Assembly (NCBI GenBank): GCA_017656295.1
Contig: JACDOC010000008.1
Location: forward strand, 62,001-126,000
Source of the DNA: Bacillus sp. (in: firmicutes)
GTDB taxonomy: Bacteria; Bacillota; Bacilli; Bacillales; JACDOC01
Direction of reading: 5' to 3'
DNA: 64,000 bases
A program made the position numbers and the translations under genes. Below the pieces are notes generated by a model. It was not told where the DNA came from and ran no database searches. It saw nothing but the letters and a program-made list of their open reading frames with translations. Below, piece after piece: positions 21,120 to 30,893 of the stretch; position 1 is the stretch's first letter, and each line of letters begins with the position of its first letter.

Positions 21120-23753
21120 ATGAAAAAGTTAACAGGTTCTGAAATACGGCAAATGTTTCTTGAATTTTTCGAACAAAAGGGACACAAAATTGAACCGAGC
21201 GCGTCGCTTATTCCAGTTGACGATCCTTCCTTACTTTGGATTAACAGTGGTGTTGCAACATTAAAAAAATATTTTGATGGCCGCGTTGTCCCGGACAATC
21301 CACGCATTACGAACGCACAGAAATCGATTCGTACGAACGATATTGAAAACGTCGGAAAAACGGCGCGCCACCATACGTTCTTTGAAATGTTAGGAAACTT
21401 TTCCATCGGTGATTACTTTAAAGAGGAAGCGATTGAGTGGGCATGGGAATTTTTAACCGATCCAAAATGGATTGGCTTTGATCCAGAACGATTGTCCGTT
21501 ACCATTCATCCAGAGGATGAGGAAGCGTATGAGATTTGGAAAAACAAAATTGGCATTCCAGAAGAGCGCATTATTCGTTTAGAAGGAAACTTCTGGGATA
21601 TCGGAGAAGGGCCAAGTGGTCCAAATACAGAGATCTTCTACGATCGTGGACCAGAATACGGAGACGACCCAACGGATCCAGAATTATATCCAGGTGGCGA
21701 AAATGAACGTTACTTAGAAGTCTGGAACTTAGTATTTTCCCAATTTAACCATAACCCAGATGGTACATATACCCCATTACCGAAAAAGAACATTGATACG
21801 GGAATGGGTCTTGAACGCATGGCTTCCGTTGTTCAAGATGTACCGACGAACTTTGATACCGATCTATTTATGCCAATTATTGAAGCAACGGAAAAGATTT
21901 CAGGTGAAAAATATCGAGTGGATGCGGAAAAAGACGTGGCATTTAAAGTCATTGCCGATCATATTCGTACGGTGACATTTGCTATTGCTGATGGAGCGTT
22001 ACCATCCAACGAAGGTCGAGGTTATGTGTTACGTCGTCTTCTTCGCCGGGCGGTTCGTTATGCGAAACAAATTAACATTGAACGTCCATTTATGTACGAG
22101 CTCGTACCGGTTGTAGCGGAGATTATGGCTGATTTTTATCCAAATGTAAAAGAAAAGAGCGAGTTCGTTCAAAAGGTCATTAAAAACGAAGAAGAACGCT
22201 TCCATGAAACGTTAAACGAAGGACTAGCGATTCTTTCTTCACTCCTTGAACAAGCAAAGCAAGAAGGAAAACAAATGCTTGATGGAAAAGATGTTTTCCG
22301 TCTATATGATACGTACGGTTTTCCGGTGGAATTAACGGAAGAATACGCTCTTGAGAAAGGTCTCTCTCTCGATATAGAAGGATTTGAAAAAGAAATGGAA
22401 CGTCAACGCGAGCGGGCCCGTTCGGCACGTCAAGACGTAGGATCTATGCAAGTTCAAGGAGGCTTGCTTAGCTCTATTACGGAAGAGAGCCGCTTTGTTG
22501 GCTACGATCAATTTGAAGTAAAAGGAACAGTGAAAGTTCTTGTGAAAGATGACGAATTGGTTGATGAAGTACATGAAGGAGAAGAAGTCCAGTTTATTCT
22601 TGATCAAACACCGTTTTACGCAGAAAGCGGTGGACAAGTAGCGGACAAAGGGCTACTAACAAATGAAGAGGTAGAAGTAGAGGTACAAGAAGTTCAAAAA
22701 GCACCGAACGGTCAACACCTTCATACAGGTATCGTGAAAAAAGGTTCCTTAAAGAAAAACATGAAGGTTCTTGCTTCGATTGACCTCGCTTCCCGGAGCA
22801 AAATTACGAAGAACCATACGGCAACTCACTTACTACATCAAGCGTTAAAAGATGTATTAGGCGATCATGTCAACCAAGCTGGTTCCTTAGTTGAACCTGA
22901 CCGTTTACGTTTTGACTTCTCCCACTTCGGGCAAGTTCAACCGGAAGAACTTGAACAAATTGAGACCATCGTCAACGAAAAAATTTGGGCGAACTTACCT
23001 GTTACAATTGACTATAAAGGATTAGAAGAAGCAAAAGCGATGGGGGCAATGGCTCTATTCGGTGAAAAATACGGTGATATCGTTCGCGTTGTTTCTGTCG
23101 GAGACTATAGCTTAGAGCTTTGTGGTGGCTGTCACGTTCCAAACACATCTGTGATTGGTCTATTTAAAATTGTATCCGAAGGTGGAATTGGTGCAGGAAC
23201 ACGTCGTATTGAAGCCGTTACAGGAGAAGCGGCGTATCGCTTATTGAATGATCAAGTTCAAATGTTAAAAGATGTTGCCCAAAAGTTAAAATCCCATCCA
23301 AAAGATGTAATTACTAAAGTTGATGCCTTGCTCCAAGAAATGAAAGAGCTACAGCGTGAAAACGAGTCTCTAGCAGCGAAACTTTCCAACATTGAAGCTG
23401 GTAACTTAGCGGACAAAGTAAAAGAAGTGGAAGGAATTAAAGTTTTAGCCAGCAAAGTAAACGTCGCTGACATGAATAGCTTACGGAACATGGTCGATGA
23501 GTTAAAACAAAAACTAGAGTCCGGTATTGTCGTTTTAGGTACGGCGCAAAACGGAAAGGTCAACATTATCGCTGGTGTGACGAAAGACTTAGTTAATAAA
23601 GGTTATCATGCCGGTAAACTTGTGAAAGAAGTAGCGTCACGTTGTGGTGGTGGCGGTGGTGGTCGTCCAGATATGGCGCAAGCAGGCAGTAAAAATCCGG
23701 AACAATTAGATGCGGCCCTTCAATTTGTAGAAGAATGGATCAAATCCGTTTAA
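21120..23753 (+). CDS. alaS: Alanyl-tRNA synthetase
   Basis: 877 residues, full length. It has a class II catalytic core at the N-terminus ([16 protein letters not shown], then [20 protein letters not shown]), a tRNA-recognition domain, an editing domain with zinc-site motifs HTATHLLH (near residue 565) and CGGCHV (near 668), and a C-terminal C-Ala/oligomerisation domain with a [14 protein letters not shown] glycine loop. It charges tRNAAla and clears mischarged serine and glycine. It is controlled by the upstream T-box. Confidence 0.98.
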   Translation: MKKLTGSEIRQMFLEFFEQKGHKIEPSASLIPVDDPSLLWINSGVATLKKYFDGRVVPDNPRITNAQKSIRTNDIENVGKTARHHTFFEMLGNFSIGDYFKEEAIEWAWEFLTDPKWIGFDPERLSVTIHPEDEEAYEIWKNKIGIPEERIIRLEGNFWDIGEGPSGPNTEIFYDRGPEYGDDPTDPELYPGGENERYLEVWNLVFSQFNHNPDGTYTPLPKKNIDTGMGLERMASVVQDVPTNFDTDLFMPIIEATEKISGEKYRVDAEKDVAFKVIADHIRTVTFAIADGALPSNEGRGYVLRRLLRRAVRYAKQINIERPFMYELVPVVAEIMADFYPNVKEKSEFVQKVIKNEEERFHETLNEGLAILSSLLEQAKQEGKQMLDGKDVFRLYDTYGFPVELTEEYALEKGLSLDIEGFEKEMERQRERARSARQDVGSMQVQGGLLSSITEESRFVGYDQFEVKGTVKVLVKDDELVDEVHEGEEVQFILDQTPFYAESGGQVADKGLLTNEEVEVEVQEVQKAPNGQHLHTGIVKKGSLKKNMKVLASIDLASRSKITKNHTATHLLHQALKDVLGDHVNQAGSLVEPDRLRFDFSHFGQVQPEELEQIETIVNEKIWANLPVTIDYKGLEEAKAMGAMALFGEKYGDIVRVVSVGDYSLELCGGCHVPNTSVIGLFKIVSEGGIGAGTRRIEAVTGEAAYRLLNDQVQMLKDVAQKLKSHPKDVITKVDALLQEMKELQRENESLAAKLSNIEAGNLADKVKEVEGIKVLASKVNVADMNSLRNMVDELKQKLESGIVVLGTAQNGKVNIIAGVTKDLVNKGYHAGKLVKEVASRCGGGGGGRPDMAQAGSKNPEQLDAALQFVEEWIKSV

Positions 23754-23777
23754 TTTCGGGCAAAAGTAGTGTACAAT
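23749..23777 (+). promoter_or_regulatory. Possible promoter between alaS and reoM
   Basis: A weak TTTAAT (23749-23754), 17 bp, then TACAAT (23772-23777). The start would fall near 23784, at the first base of the folded leader below. Confidence 0.45.
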
Positions 23778-23784
23778 GTAGGTA

Positions 23785-23857
23785 ACAATTGACATTTGGG
23801 ACTCCGGTAGGAAGATGACCTCTATCTTCCCAATTGTGTATGATAGAGGTCCTTTTT
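23785..23857 (+). promoter_or_regulatory. Attenuator-like leader before reoM-ruvX-yrzB
   Basis: Two mutually exclusive folds. Fold one: ACAATTG (23785-23791) pairs with CAATTGT (23831-23837), with a GGAAGAT/ATCTTCC hairpin (23810-23830) stacked directly inside. Fold two: GACCTCTATC (23817-23826) pairs with GATAGAGGTC (23842-23851) and is followed by CTTTTTG, a terminator. Bases 23817-23826 cannot be in both. I know of no named riboswitch that it matches. Confidence 0.6.
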
Positions 23858-23888
23858 GTAAGAGATCCTTAGTAGAGAGGTGCATGTG

Positions 23889-24155
23889 ATGAGCTCGTTT
23901 GATAAAACGATGCGGTTTAATTTTTCCGATGAATCTTTTGAACATGATGTAAAAGAAGTGCTCATGCAAGTGTACGAGGCGCTTCATGAAAAAGGGTATA
24001 ACCCTATTAATCAAATTGTCGGATATTTATTATCGGGAGACCCAGCCTACATTCCACGACATAAAGATGCCCGTAACATTATTCGCAAACTAGAGCGTGA
24101 TGAAATTATTGAGGAATTAGTGAAATCCTATTTAAATCAACATCGTGAGGGATAA
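23889..24155 (+). CDS. reoM: ReoM/IreB family regulator (YrzL)
   Basis: 88 residues. It begins [10 protein letters not shown]; the threonine at position 7 matches the residue phosphorylated by PASTA kinases in IreB and ReoM. In Listeria, unphosphorylated ReoM stimulates ClpCP degradation of MurA and so limits peptidoglycan synthesis. The helical body has [24 protein letters not shown] 23889 follows GAGAGGTG; a GTG at 23880 is less likely. ruvX starts 4 bp after its stop. Confidence 0.93.
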   Translation: MSSFDKTMRFNFSDESFEHDVKEVLMQVYEALHEKGYNPINQIVGYLLSGDPAYIPRHKDARNIIRKLERDEIIEELVKSYLNQHREG

Positions 24156-24159
24156 ATAC

Positions 24160-24576
24160 ATGAGAGTTTTAGGTCTTGATGTGGGCTCCAAGACCGTAGG
24201 AGTGGCATTAAGTGATGAATTAGGGTGGACAGCCCAAGGGCTTGAAACAATTCCGATTAACGAGGAAGAGCAAGAGTTTGGTTTTAAGCGTCTAGCCGAA
24301 ATCATTGATGAGTATAACGTAGAAAAGATTGTTGTCGGCTTTCCAAAAAATATGAACAACACCGTGGGCCCCCGAGGGGAAGCAGCTCAACACTACGCCA
24401 AATTATTAGAAAAAAAGTTTGGCTTACCGGTTATACTATGGGATGAACGATTGAGCACCATGGCGGCAGAGCGGGTGTTACTTCAAGCTGATGTCAGTCG
24501 AAAAAAGCGAAAAAAAGTGATTGACAAAATGGCAGCTGTTATGATTTTACAAGGCTACTTAGATAGCCAAAAATAA
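24160..24576 (+). CDS. ruvX: Putative pre-16S rRNA nuclease / Holliday junction resolvase (YqgF family)
   Basis: 138 residues. RNase H-like fold: [19 protein letters not shown] at the N-terminus holds the first catalytic aspartate, [11 protein letters not shown] the middle strand, and [15 protein letters not shown] and [14 protein letters not shown] the C-terminal acidic residues. Family members mature the 5' end of 16S rRNA; the older name is a RuvC-like resolvase. Translated from ATG 24160, close behind reoM. Confidence 0.94.
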   Translation: MRVLGLDVGSKTVGVALSDELGWTAQGLETIPINEEEQEFGFKRLAEIIDEYNVEKIVVGFPKNMNNTVGPRGEAAQHYAKLLEKKFGLPVILWDERLSTMAAERVLLQADVSRKKRKKVIDKMAAVMILQGYLDSQK

Positions 24577-24592
24577 TATGAGGTGATAGAAT

Positions 24593-24880
24593 ATGGAACA
24601 TGGTGAAAAACACATTACAGTAATTGATGAAAATGGAAACGAACAGCTTTGCGAAGTGTTATTTACGTTTGAATCTGATCAATTTAATAAGTCGTACGTT
24701 CTTTATTACCCAGTAGGTGCTGAAGAAGACGAAAACGAAGAAATCGAAATTATGGCATCTGCCTTCACACCTGGTGAGGACGATGACGGCGGCGAATTGC
24801 AGCCGATTGAAACTGAAGAAGAATGGGATATGATTGAAGAAATGCTTAACACATTTTTAGCTGAAGAAGATGAAGAATAA
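24593..24880 (+). CDS. yrzB: DUF1292 protein (YrzB)
   Basis: 95 residues, very acidic, with a compact beta-rich core ([29 protein letters not shown]) and an acidic end. The DUF1292 family has no assigned function. It is conserved as the third gene after reoM and ruvX in Bacillaceae, and GAGGTGA precedes the ATG. Confidence 0.93.
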   Translation: MEHGEKHITVIDENGNEQLCEVLFTFESDQFNKSYVLYYPVGAEEDENEEIEIMASAFTPGEDDDGGELQPIETEEEWDMIEEMLNTFLAEEDEE

Positions 24881-24889
24881 GAAACCGAA

Positions 24890-24917
24890 TGGCCACTTCT
24901 AAAGTGGTCATTTTTGT
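24890..24917 (+). terminator. Terminator after yrzB
   Basis: GCCACTT and AAGTGGTC arms followed by ATTTTTG. Confidence 0.8.
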
Positions 24918-25303
24918 TTGTTAAATGATGAAACGGTTGGTGAAAAAAATATAATTTGTAAATAACAAAAAAAAGCTATGAAGTCCATATTCCAATCATT
25001 AGGTGCAAAACATCCTCATTTTGGTGCAAAAGTAATCAAAAGTGGTACATAAAGCATTCTTATCTGATTTTTAATTCTATTTTTGGCATTGATGTGAAAA
25101 TGAATGGAGTTATCTAAACAAGCTAAATCTTTAAACATCGCTGATACCTATCCTTTTTACTACACTATAGATGGCATATCTCTTTTCATTTTTATGGAAT
25201 TTTGATGAAAAAAGAATTTGGTCTAGCATGTGATCGATTTTATAGTATAATAGTGAAGATGAGTAAAGAACGAATATCCCACTTTTTGGAAGGGGGAGCG
25301 GAG
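24918..25303. other. Intergenic stretch with degenerate GGTGCAAAA repeats
   Basis: No gene is seen. GGTGCAAAA occurs at about 25002 and 25023, with a related GTGGTACATAAAG after it. A similar style of short repeat is seen on the other strand near 37880-37930. A TATAAT at 25246-25251 may be the -10 of mltG, but no convincing -35 is visible. Confidence 0.45.
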
Positions 25304-26431
25304 ATGACAGAAAAGAAAGATTATCGAGAGGAAATGTATAAAAAATTGCTTGAACGAAAAGAAGAAGCAAAAACCGTTCGAAAAATTGTTTTCTTTACTA
25401 CATTAACGATCGTTGTCATAATGTTAGTGGTTGGCATTAGTGGATTTTGGTACGTGAATTCGGCTTTAAAACCACTTGATGCGGATAGTAATAAGCAAAT
25501 TGAGGTAGAAATTCCAATCGGTTCGAGTGTCACTACCATTGCGAACATTTTAGAAGATAAAGGAATCATTAAAAATGCAACCATCTTTCGCTATTATGTG
25601 AAATTTAACAATGAGTCAGGATTTCAGGCGGGAACATATGCATTATCTCCGTCAATGACGTTACAACAAATTATTAAGAGTTTAAAAACAGGAAAAGTAT
25701 ATCAAGAAGTAAAATGGAAACTAACAATTCCTGAAGGGTTGCAGCTTGTTGAAATTGCCGCAATTATTGCGGAAAAAACGAATCAAAAGAGTGAAGACGT
25801 TTTTAGTCAGTTGAATGATCCAGAATTTATTAAGAATTTAATGAACAAATATCCAGCATTATTAACGGAAGAAATTTTAGATGAAAATATTAAATATCCT
25901 CTTGAAGGGTATTTATTCCCAGCAACGTATCCAATGTATGAAGACAACCCTACAGTAGAGGAAATTGTCGATATCATGTTAGAAAAAACTGTAGAAGTTA
26001 TTAGTGAATATGAAGATGCAATAATTGAGCGGAATTTATCCGTACACGAATTGTTAACGATAGCTTCTCTTATTGAAGAAGAAGCAACAGCTAAAGCTGA
26101 CCGTCAAAAAATAGCCAGTGTTTTTTATAACCGTTTAGATGCCGAAATGCCATTACAAACCGACCCAACGGTTTTATACGCCTTAAACAAACATAAAGAT
26201 CGAGTGTTATACAAAGATTTAGAAGTACAATCCCCGTATAATACGTATATTCATAAAGGCTTGCCGCCGGGTCCGATTGCGAACGCGGGGAAAATGTCCA
26301 TTGAAGCTGCTTTGTTCCCAGCGGATACGGATTATTATTACTTCTTAGCCAACGCAGAAGGAGAAGTGTTCTATTCCACTACTCTTCAAGAGCATAACGA
26401 ATTAAAAGCGAAATATATTACGAATAACTAA
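25304..26431 (+). CDS. mltG: Endolytic transglycosylase MltG (YceG-like)
   Basis: 375 residues. A short cytoplasmic N-terminus with basic and coiled residues, one membrane helix at about 27-50, a LysM-like part, then the YceG domain with catalytic glutamate in IEEEATAKADRQKIASVFYNRL and the conserved DPTVLYAL and GPIANAG motifs. It cuts nascent glycan strands and so sets their length. ATG 25304 has AGGGGGAG upstream; an earlier in-frame ATG would add 34 residues without a good site. Confidence 0.95.
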   Translation: MTEKKDYREEMYKKLLERKEEAKTVRKIVFFTTLTIVVIMLVVGISGFWYVNSALKPLDADSNKQIEVEIPIGSSVTTIANILEDKGIIKNATIFRYYVKFNNESGFQAGTYALSPSMTLQQIIKSLKTGKVYQEVKWKLTIPEGLQLVEIAAIIAEKTNQKSEDVFSQLNDPEFIKNLMNKYPALLTEEILDENIKYPLEGYLFPATYPMYEDNPTVEEIVDIMLEKTVEVISEYEDAIIERNLSVHELLTIASLIEEEATAKADRQKIASVFYNRLDAEMPLQTDPTVLYALNKHKDRVLYKDLEVQSPYNTYIHKGLPPGPIANAGKMSIEAALFPADTDYYYFLANAEGEVFYSTTLQEHNELKAKYITNN

Positions 26432-26439
26432 TAATTGAT

Positions 26440-26480
26440 AAGAATATGGAAAGAAATATTCGCTTTCCATATTCTTTTAT
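26440..26480 (+). terminator. Terminator after mltG
   Basis: AAGAATATGGAAAG pairs exactly with CTTTCCATATTCTT (14 bp, 9-base loop). The T run after it is short. Confidence 0.75.
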
Positions 26481-26494
26481 GTTAAAATAGATAA

Positions 26495-26590
26495 AGTATG
26501 TTCCAAAAGCGTATTTCACAGATGTATGGTAAGTAGAAAGCGACTCCGCTTTCTCTTTTTCATGTTTCTATACCTGTGAGCGCTTTTTTT
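26495..26590 (+). ncRNA. Candidate structured leader or small RNA upstream of trmR
   Basis: An extended -10 TGTTAAAAT (26480-26488) precedes a nested fold. Outer arms are AAAAGCG/CGCTTTT, then CACAG/CTGTG and GTAT/ATAC. Inside, AGAAAGCG-ACTC-CGCTTTCT (26535-26554) forms an 8-bp hairpin with its own CTTTTT. The outer stem ends in a run of seven T. The element therefore carries two terminator-like T runs. I cannot place it in a known RNA family; it could also be just two stacked terminators. Confidence 0.5.
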
Positions 26591-26655
26591 CATGTGATTA
26601 TCTTTTAACTAAAACCGACAACTTTCCCAGTTTAGGGAAAAAGGAGGATGTTGTC

Positions 26656-27312
26656 GTGAATCAAAGGATAGAGTCGTACATCGCTTCCTTCATTCGTGAG
26701 AAGTCGTCCTTATTTTTAGAGATGGAACAATATGCTATAGAACAAAACGTCCCAATAATGGAGTCGGTTGGGATGGAAGCATTGCTACAGTTCCTTCGTC
26801 TTCAACAGCCCAAAACGATTTTAGAAATCGGGACGGCCATCGGTTATTCGGCATTACGAATGGCCTATGCCTTACCTAACACAACCGTTGTAACCATTGA
26901 GCGGGATAAAAAACGATATGAAGAAGCTCTTTTATATATTCAACGTTCAGATGCTAGCGATCGGGTAAAACCTATTTTTGGGGATGCCTTAGAAGTGTTC
27001 GATACTGTGAAGGAATGGGGCCCTTTTGATGCGATTTTTATCGATGCAGCGAAAGGGCAATATCAAAAGTTTTTTGAGTTGTATGAACGACTTTTAACAT
27101 CAGAGGGAAGTATATATTCCGATAACGTGTTATTTAAAGGCCTAGTCGTCGCCGAGGAATTCGACAATAAGCGAATCAAGCAATTAGTAAAAAAAATTAG
27201 AGCCTATAATGAATGGTTAATGCACCATCCTTCGTATCATTCGATCATTCTTCCTGTAGGTGACGGGATTGCAATAAGTAAAAAAAGAGGTGGAAGCAAT
27301 GAAAAAGCCTGA
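26656..27312 (+). CDS. trmR: tRNA 5-hydroxyuridine methyltransferase (YrrM)
   Basis: 218 residues. O-methyltransferase family 3 fold: SAM loop ILEIGTAIGYSALRMA near residue 56, FDAIFIDAAKGQYQKFFELY near 125, and SDNVLFKGLVV near 155. In B. subtilis TrmR methylates ho5U34 to mo5U34. The two genes that follow make ho5U, so the pathway steps sit together. It overlaps trhP1 by 14 bp. Confidence 0.93.
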   Translation: MNQRIESYIASFIREKSSLFLEMEQYAIEQNVPIMESVGMEALLQFLRLQQPKTILEIGTAIGYSALRMAYALPNTTVVTIERDKKRYEEALLYIQRSDASDRVKPIFGDALEVFDTVKEWGPFDAIFIDAAKGQYQKFFELYERLLTSEGSIYSDNVLFKGLVVAEEFDNKRIKQLVKKIRAYNEWLMHHPSYHSIILPVGDGIAISKKRGGSNEKA

Positions 27313-28228
27313 ATTGTTAGTGACACCAACGTCAGTAGACGATATTCTGCCGCTTTGCGATGCAGGAGCAGATGCGTTTGTCGTTGGAGAAATGCGCTAC
27401 GGGTTACGATTAGCAGGTGAATTTTCTAGAGAAGATGTAAAAAAAGCGGCTGAACTTGCTCATAGTCGTGGAAAAAAAGTATACGTTGCAATGAACGCGA
27501 TCTTTCACAACGATAAAGTCGATGAACTAGCTGACTATGTAAAATTTGTACAAGAGATTAACGCGGATGCGATTATTTTTGGTGACCCAGCGGTGTTGAT
27601 GACCGTTCGAGAAGTAGCGCCAAATATGAAGCTGCACTGGAATACAGAAACAACTGCGACGAACTGGTATACATGTAATTATTGGGGAAGAAAAGGAGCT
27701 AAACGTGCTGTTCTTGCACGTGAAATTAACATGGATGCCATTTTAGAAATTAAAGAACACGCGGAAGTAGAAATCGAAGTGCAAGTGCACGGAATGACGT
27801 GCATGTTTCAATCGAAGCGGACGTTACTTGGTAACTATTTTGAATACCAAGGAAAAGTGATGGAAATCGAAAACCGAAAACAAAATAAAAACATGTTCTT
27901 ACACGATAAAGAACGTAATAATAAATATCCAATTTTCGAAGATGAAAACGGTACTCATATTATGAGTCCAAATGATATTTGTATCATTGATGAATTACAA
28001 GAGATGATCGAAGCCGGCATTGATTCTTTTAAAATTGACGGGGTTTTAAAAAGCCCTGAATACATTATCGAAGTAACAAAACTTTATCGACAAGCGATTG
28101 ATACATGCGTAGAAGACGTCGATCGTTACGAAGAGATAAAAGATGAGCTTTATGCAAAAATTGAAGAAATTCAACCGGAAAATCGTCCGTTAGATACAGG
28201 TTTCTTCTTTAAAGAAACGGTGTATTAA
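27299..28228 (+). CDS. trhP1: tRNA hydroxylation protein, peptidase U32 family (YrrN)
   Basis: 309 residues, the length of B. subtilis YrrN. A U32-type fold with GADAFVVGEMRYGLR and the HGMTCMFQSKR segment. Members of this pair install the 5-hydroxyl on U34 using prephenate as a required compound. It has fewer cysteines than the next gene, so the iron-sulfur site probably sits in the partner. ATG 27299 is preceded by AGAGGTGG inside the end of trmR. Confidence 0.92.
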   Translation: MKKPELLVTPTSVDDILPLCDAGADAFVVGEMRYGLRLAGEFSREDVKKAAELAHSRGKKVYVAMNAIFHNDKVDELADYVKFVQEINADAIIFGDPAVLMTVREVAPNMKLHWNTETTATNWYTCNYWGRKGAKRAVLAREINMDAILEIKEHAEVEIEVQVHGMTCMFQSKRTLLGNYFEYQGKVMEIENRKQNKNMFLHDKERNNKYPIFEDENGTHIMSPNDICIIDELQEMIEAGIDSFKIDGVLKSPEYIIEVTKLYRQAIDTCVEDVDRYEEIKDELYAKIEEIQPENRPLDTGFFFKETVY

Positions 28229-28241
28229 AGGAGGGTCAGAG

Positions 28242-29516
28242 ATGACGGTAGTAAAAAATGATAAAATATCAACCATTGTTGATGGAAAACGGGTCATTGT
28301 CAAAAAACCAGAGCTACTCGCACCAGCCGGTAGCTTAGAAAAATTAAAAATTGCCGTTCATTACGGTGCTGATGCGGTATATATTGGTGGACAAGAATAT
28401 GGGTTACGCTCCAACGCTGATAACTTTACGCTAGAAGAGATGAAAGAAGGGGTGGAGTTTGCTAATAAGTACGGAGCAAAAGTGTACGTAACAACTAATA
28501 TTTATGCCCATAACGAAAACATTAACGGATTAGAAGAATATTTAAAGGGCATTCAAGATACAGGGGTAACGGGAATCATCGTCGCTGATCCCCTCATTAT
28601 TGAAACATGTCGTCGGGTCGCTCCAAAATTAGAAGTCCATTTAAGTACGCAACAATCCCTTACTAACTGGAAGGCTGTTCAATTTTGGAAGGAAGAAGGG
28701 CTTGAACGTGTTGTATTAGCGCGTGAGACCAGTGCAAAGGAAATTCGTGAAATAAAAGAAAAAGTGGATATCGAGATTGAAACGTTCATTCATGGAGCGA
28801 TGTGTATTTCTTATTCCGGTCGCTGTGTATTAAGTAACCACATGACAGCACGTGACTCTAACCGTGGTGGTTGCTGTCAGTCTTGTCGCTGGGATTATGA
28901 TTTATATGAATGGAACGACGGAAATGAAATTCCGTTATTCTCTGAAAACGACGCCCCATTTGCAATGAGTCCCAAAGACTTAAAATTAGTGGAATCTATT
29001 CCAAAAATGATTGAGCTCGGTATTGACAGTTTAAAAATCGAAGGTCGTATGAAATCAATTCATTACGTAGCGACAGTGGTAAGCGTTTATCGTAAAGTAA
29101 TCGACGTTTATTGTGCTGACCCAGATAACTTTAAAATTAAGAAGGAATGGTTAGAAGAATTAGATAAATGTGCGAACCGGGATACGGCTCCGGCTTTCTT
29201 TGAAGGCGTCCCAGGATATCAAGAGCAAATGTTCGGGGTTCATGGAAAGAAAACAAAGTACGACTTTGTCGGACTTGTGTTAGACTATGACCCTGAAACA
29301 CAAATGGTGACATTGCAACAACGTAATTACTTTAAGCCGGGAGACGAAGTCGAGTTCTTCGGTCCAGAAATCGAAAACTTTACGCAAGTTATTGATACGA
29401 TTTGGGATGAAGATGGAAATGAACTTGAGGCTGCTCGCCATCCATTACAAATCGTGCGCTTTAAAGTGAACCAACCAGTTTATAAATACAACATGATGCG
29501 AAAGGAGAACCGGTAA
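28242..29516 (+). CDS. trhP2: tRNA hydroxylation protein, peptidase U32 family (YrrO)
   Basis: 424 residues. U32 core ([27 protein letters not shown]) with a cysteine cluster in [12 protein letters not shown] and [11 protein letters not shown], expected to bind an Fe-S cluster, and a C-terminal U32 extension with a beta-barrel-like part. It acts with trhP1 in making 5-hydroxyuridine at tRNA position 34. The upstream AAGGAGGGTCAG gives strong translation; it is 13 bp from trhP1 and 5 bp from udk, so one operon. Confidence 0.94.
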   Translation: MTVVKNDKISTIVDGKRVIVKKPELLAPAGSLEKLKIAVHYGADAVYIGGQEYGLRSNADNFTLEEMKEGVEFANKYGAKVYVTTNIYAHNENINGLEEYLKGIQDTGVTGIIVADPLIIETCRRVAPKLEVHLSTQQSLTNWKAVQFWKEEGLERVVLARETSAKEIREIKEKVDIEIETFIHGAMCISYSGRCVLSNHMTARDSNRGGCCQSCRWDYDLYEWNDGNEIPLFSENDAPFAMSPKDLKLVESIPKMIELGIDSLKIEGRMKSIHYVATVVSVYRKVIDVYCADPDNFKIKKEWLEELDKCANRDTAPAFFEGVPGYQEQMFGVHGKKTKYDFVGLVLDYDPETQMVTLQQRNYFKPGDEVEFFGPEIENFTQVIDTIWDEDGNELEAARHPLQIVRFKVNQPVYKYNMMRKENR

Positions 29517-29521
29517 GAAAG

Positions 29522-30157
29522 ATGAATCGTAAACCCGTAGTCATTGGTGTAGCGGGCGGATCGGGGTCCGGAAAAACGAGTGTTACAAAAGCCATTTATG
29601 ATCATTTTCAAGGTCATTCCATTTTAATGCTGGAACAAGATTATTATTATAAAGACCAAAGTCATTTACCATTTGAAGAACGGTTAAAAACGAACTATGA
29701 TCATCCGCTTGCTTTTGATAACGATTTGTTAATTGAACATTTACATCAATTATTACAATACAAACCGATTAAAAAACCTGTGTATGACTATAAACTGCAT
29801 ACCCGTTCTGACGAAGTTATTCATGTTGAACCAAAAGATGTGATTATATTAGAAGGCATTTTAGTATTAGAGGACGAAAGATTGCGCAACTTAATGGATA
29901 TTAAGGTGTATGTTGACACTGATGCAGATATTCGCATCATTCGAAGGTTACAACGGGACATTAAAGAACGCGGACGAACAATGGAATCGGTCATTGACCA
30001 ATACATTAACGTCGTTCGTCCGATGCATAACCAATTTATCGAACCGACAAAGCGTTATGCCGATATTATCATTCCTGAGGGTGGCCAAAACCATGTCGCT
30101 ATCGACTTAATGGTCACAAAAATTCAAACAATTCTTGAACAAAAAGCATTTTTGTAA
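29522..30157 (+). CDS. udk: Uridine kinase
   Basis: 211 residues. P-loop [13 protein letters not shown] near residue 8, then [18 protein letters not shown] and NYDHPLAFD, the uridine kinase signatures, and a lid with [13 protein letters not shown]. It phosphorylates uridine and cytidine in pyrimidine salvage. Last gene of the trmR-trhP1-trhP2-udk run. Confidence 0.97.
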   Translation: MNRKPVVIGVAGGSGSGKTSVTKAIYDHFQGHSILMLEQDYYYKDQSHLPFEERLKTNYDHPLAFDNDLLIEHLHQLLQYKPIKKPVYDYKLHTRSDEVIHVEPKDVIILEGILVLEDERLRNLMDIKVYVDTDADIRIIRRLQRDIKERGRTMESVIDQYINVVRPMHNQFIEPTKRYADIIIPEGGQNHVAIDLMVTKIQTILEQKAFL

Positions 30158-30209
30158 TACGATATCATAGATATCAAATATAAATAAGTGAGAAAGATTG
30201 TTCATTTCG

Positions 30210-30240
30210 TTGCGCGCCCTCCTATTGGGGACGCGCAAAA
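30210..30240 (+). terminator. Terminator-like hairpin after udk
   Basis: TGCGCG and CGCGCA with an inner CCTC/GGGG pairing, followed by A-rich rather than T-rich sequence, so it may act weakly or as a 5' element of greA mRNA. Confidence 0.5.
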
Positions 30241-30304
30241 ACTTATATTTCGTTCCGTTTATTTTACATAGGCGAACAATTTGGATGAAGAGGAGTGAAT
30301 AGTT

Positions 30305-30781
30305 TTGTCTAACGAAAAAGTATACCCAATGACTAAAGAAGGTAAAGAGAAATTAGAACAAGAATTAGAATACTTAAAAACGGTTAAAAGAAAAGAAGTA
30401 GTCGAGCGTATCAAAATTGCGCGCAGTTTCGGAGACCTTTCCGAAAACTCTGAATACGATTCAGCGAAAGAAGAACAAGCGTTTGTTGAAGGCCGTATTT
30501 CTACTTTAGAAACGATGATTCGAAATGCGAAAATCATTGAAGATGATGAGCTTAATTCAGATACCGTTTCCCTTGGTAAGTCCGTTACGTTTGTTGAATT
30601 ACCAGACGGTGAAGAGGAAACATACACGATTGTAGGTAGTGCAGAAGCCGATCCGTTCGAAGGCCGTATTTCGAACGATTCCCCGATTGCGAAAAGTTTA
30701 CTTGGTCGTAAAGTAGGGGAAGAGGTAGTTGTTCAAACACCAGGCGGTGACATGACTGTCAAAATTATTGCTATAAAATAA
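30305..30781 (+). CDS. greA: Transcription elongation factor GreA
   Basis: 158 residues. An N-terminal coiled coil with the acidic tip ([17 protein letters not shown]) that enters the RNA polymerase secondary channel and stimulates cleavage of backtracked RNA, then a globular C-terminal domain ([15 protein letters not shown]). The start is TTG 30305 after AGAGGAGTG; an ATG eight codons later would cut the conserved N-terminus. Confidence 0.97.
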   Translation: MSNEKVYPMTKEGKEKLEQELEYLKTVKRKEVVERIKIARSFGDLSENSEYDSAKEEQAFVEGRISTLETMIRNAKIIEDDELNSDTVSLGKSVTFVELPDGEEETYTIVGSAEADPFEGRISNDSPIAKSLLGRKVGEEVVVQTPGGDMTVKIIAIK

Positions 30782-30793
30782 AGGAAGCATTTG

Positions 30794-30826
30794 CGTGCTG
30801 AACTTACGATGTTCAGCACGTTTTTT
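30794..30826 (+). terminator. Terminator after greA
   Basis: CGTGCTGAAC pairs with GTTCAGCACG, 7-base loop, then TTTTTT. Confidence 0.92.
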
Positions 30827-30893
30827 ATTGTCTCTTTTTCTCTCATGATTATTACGAAGGCAATTCGTCAACAATGAATTTGAGGTGTTGCTT

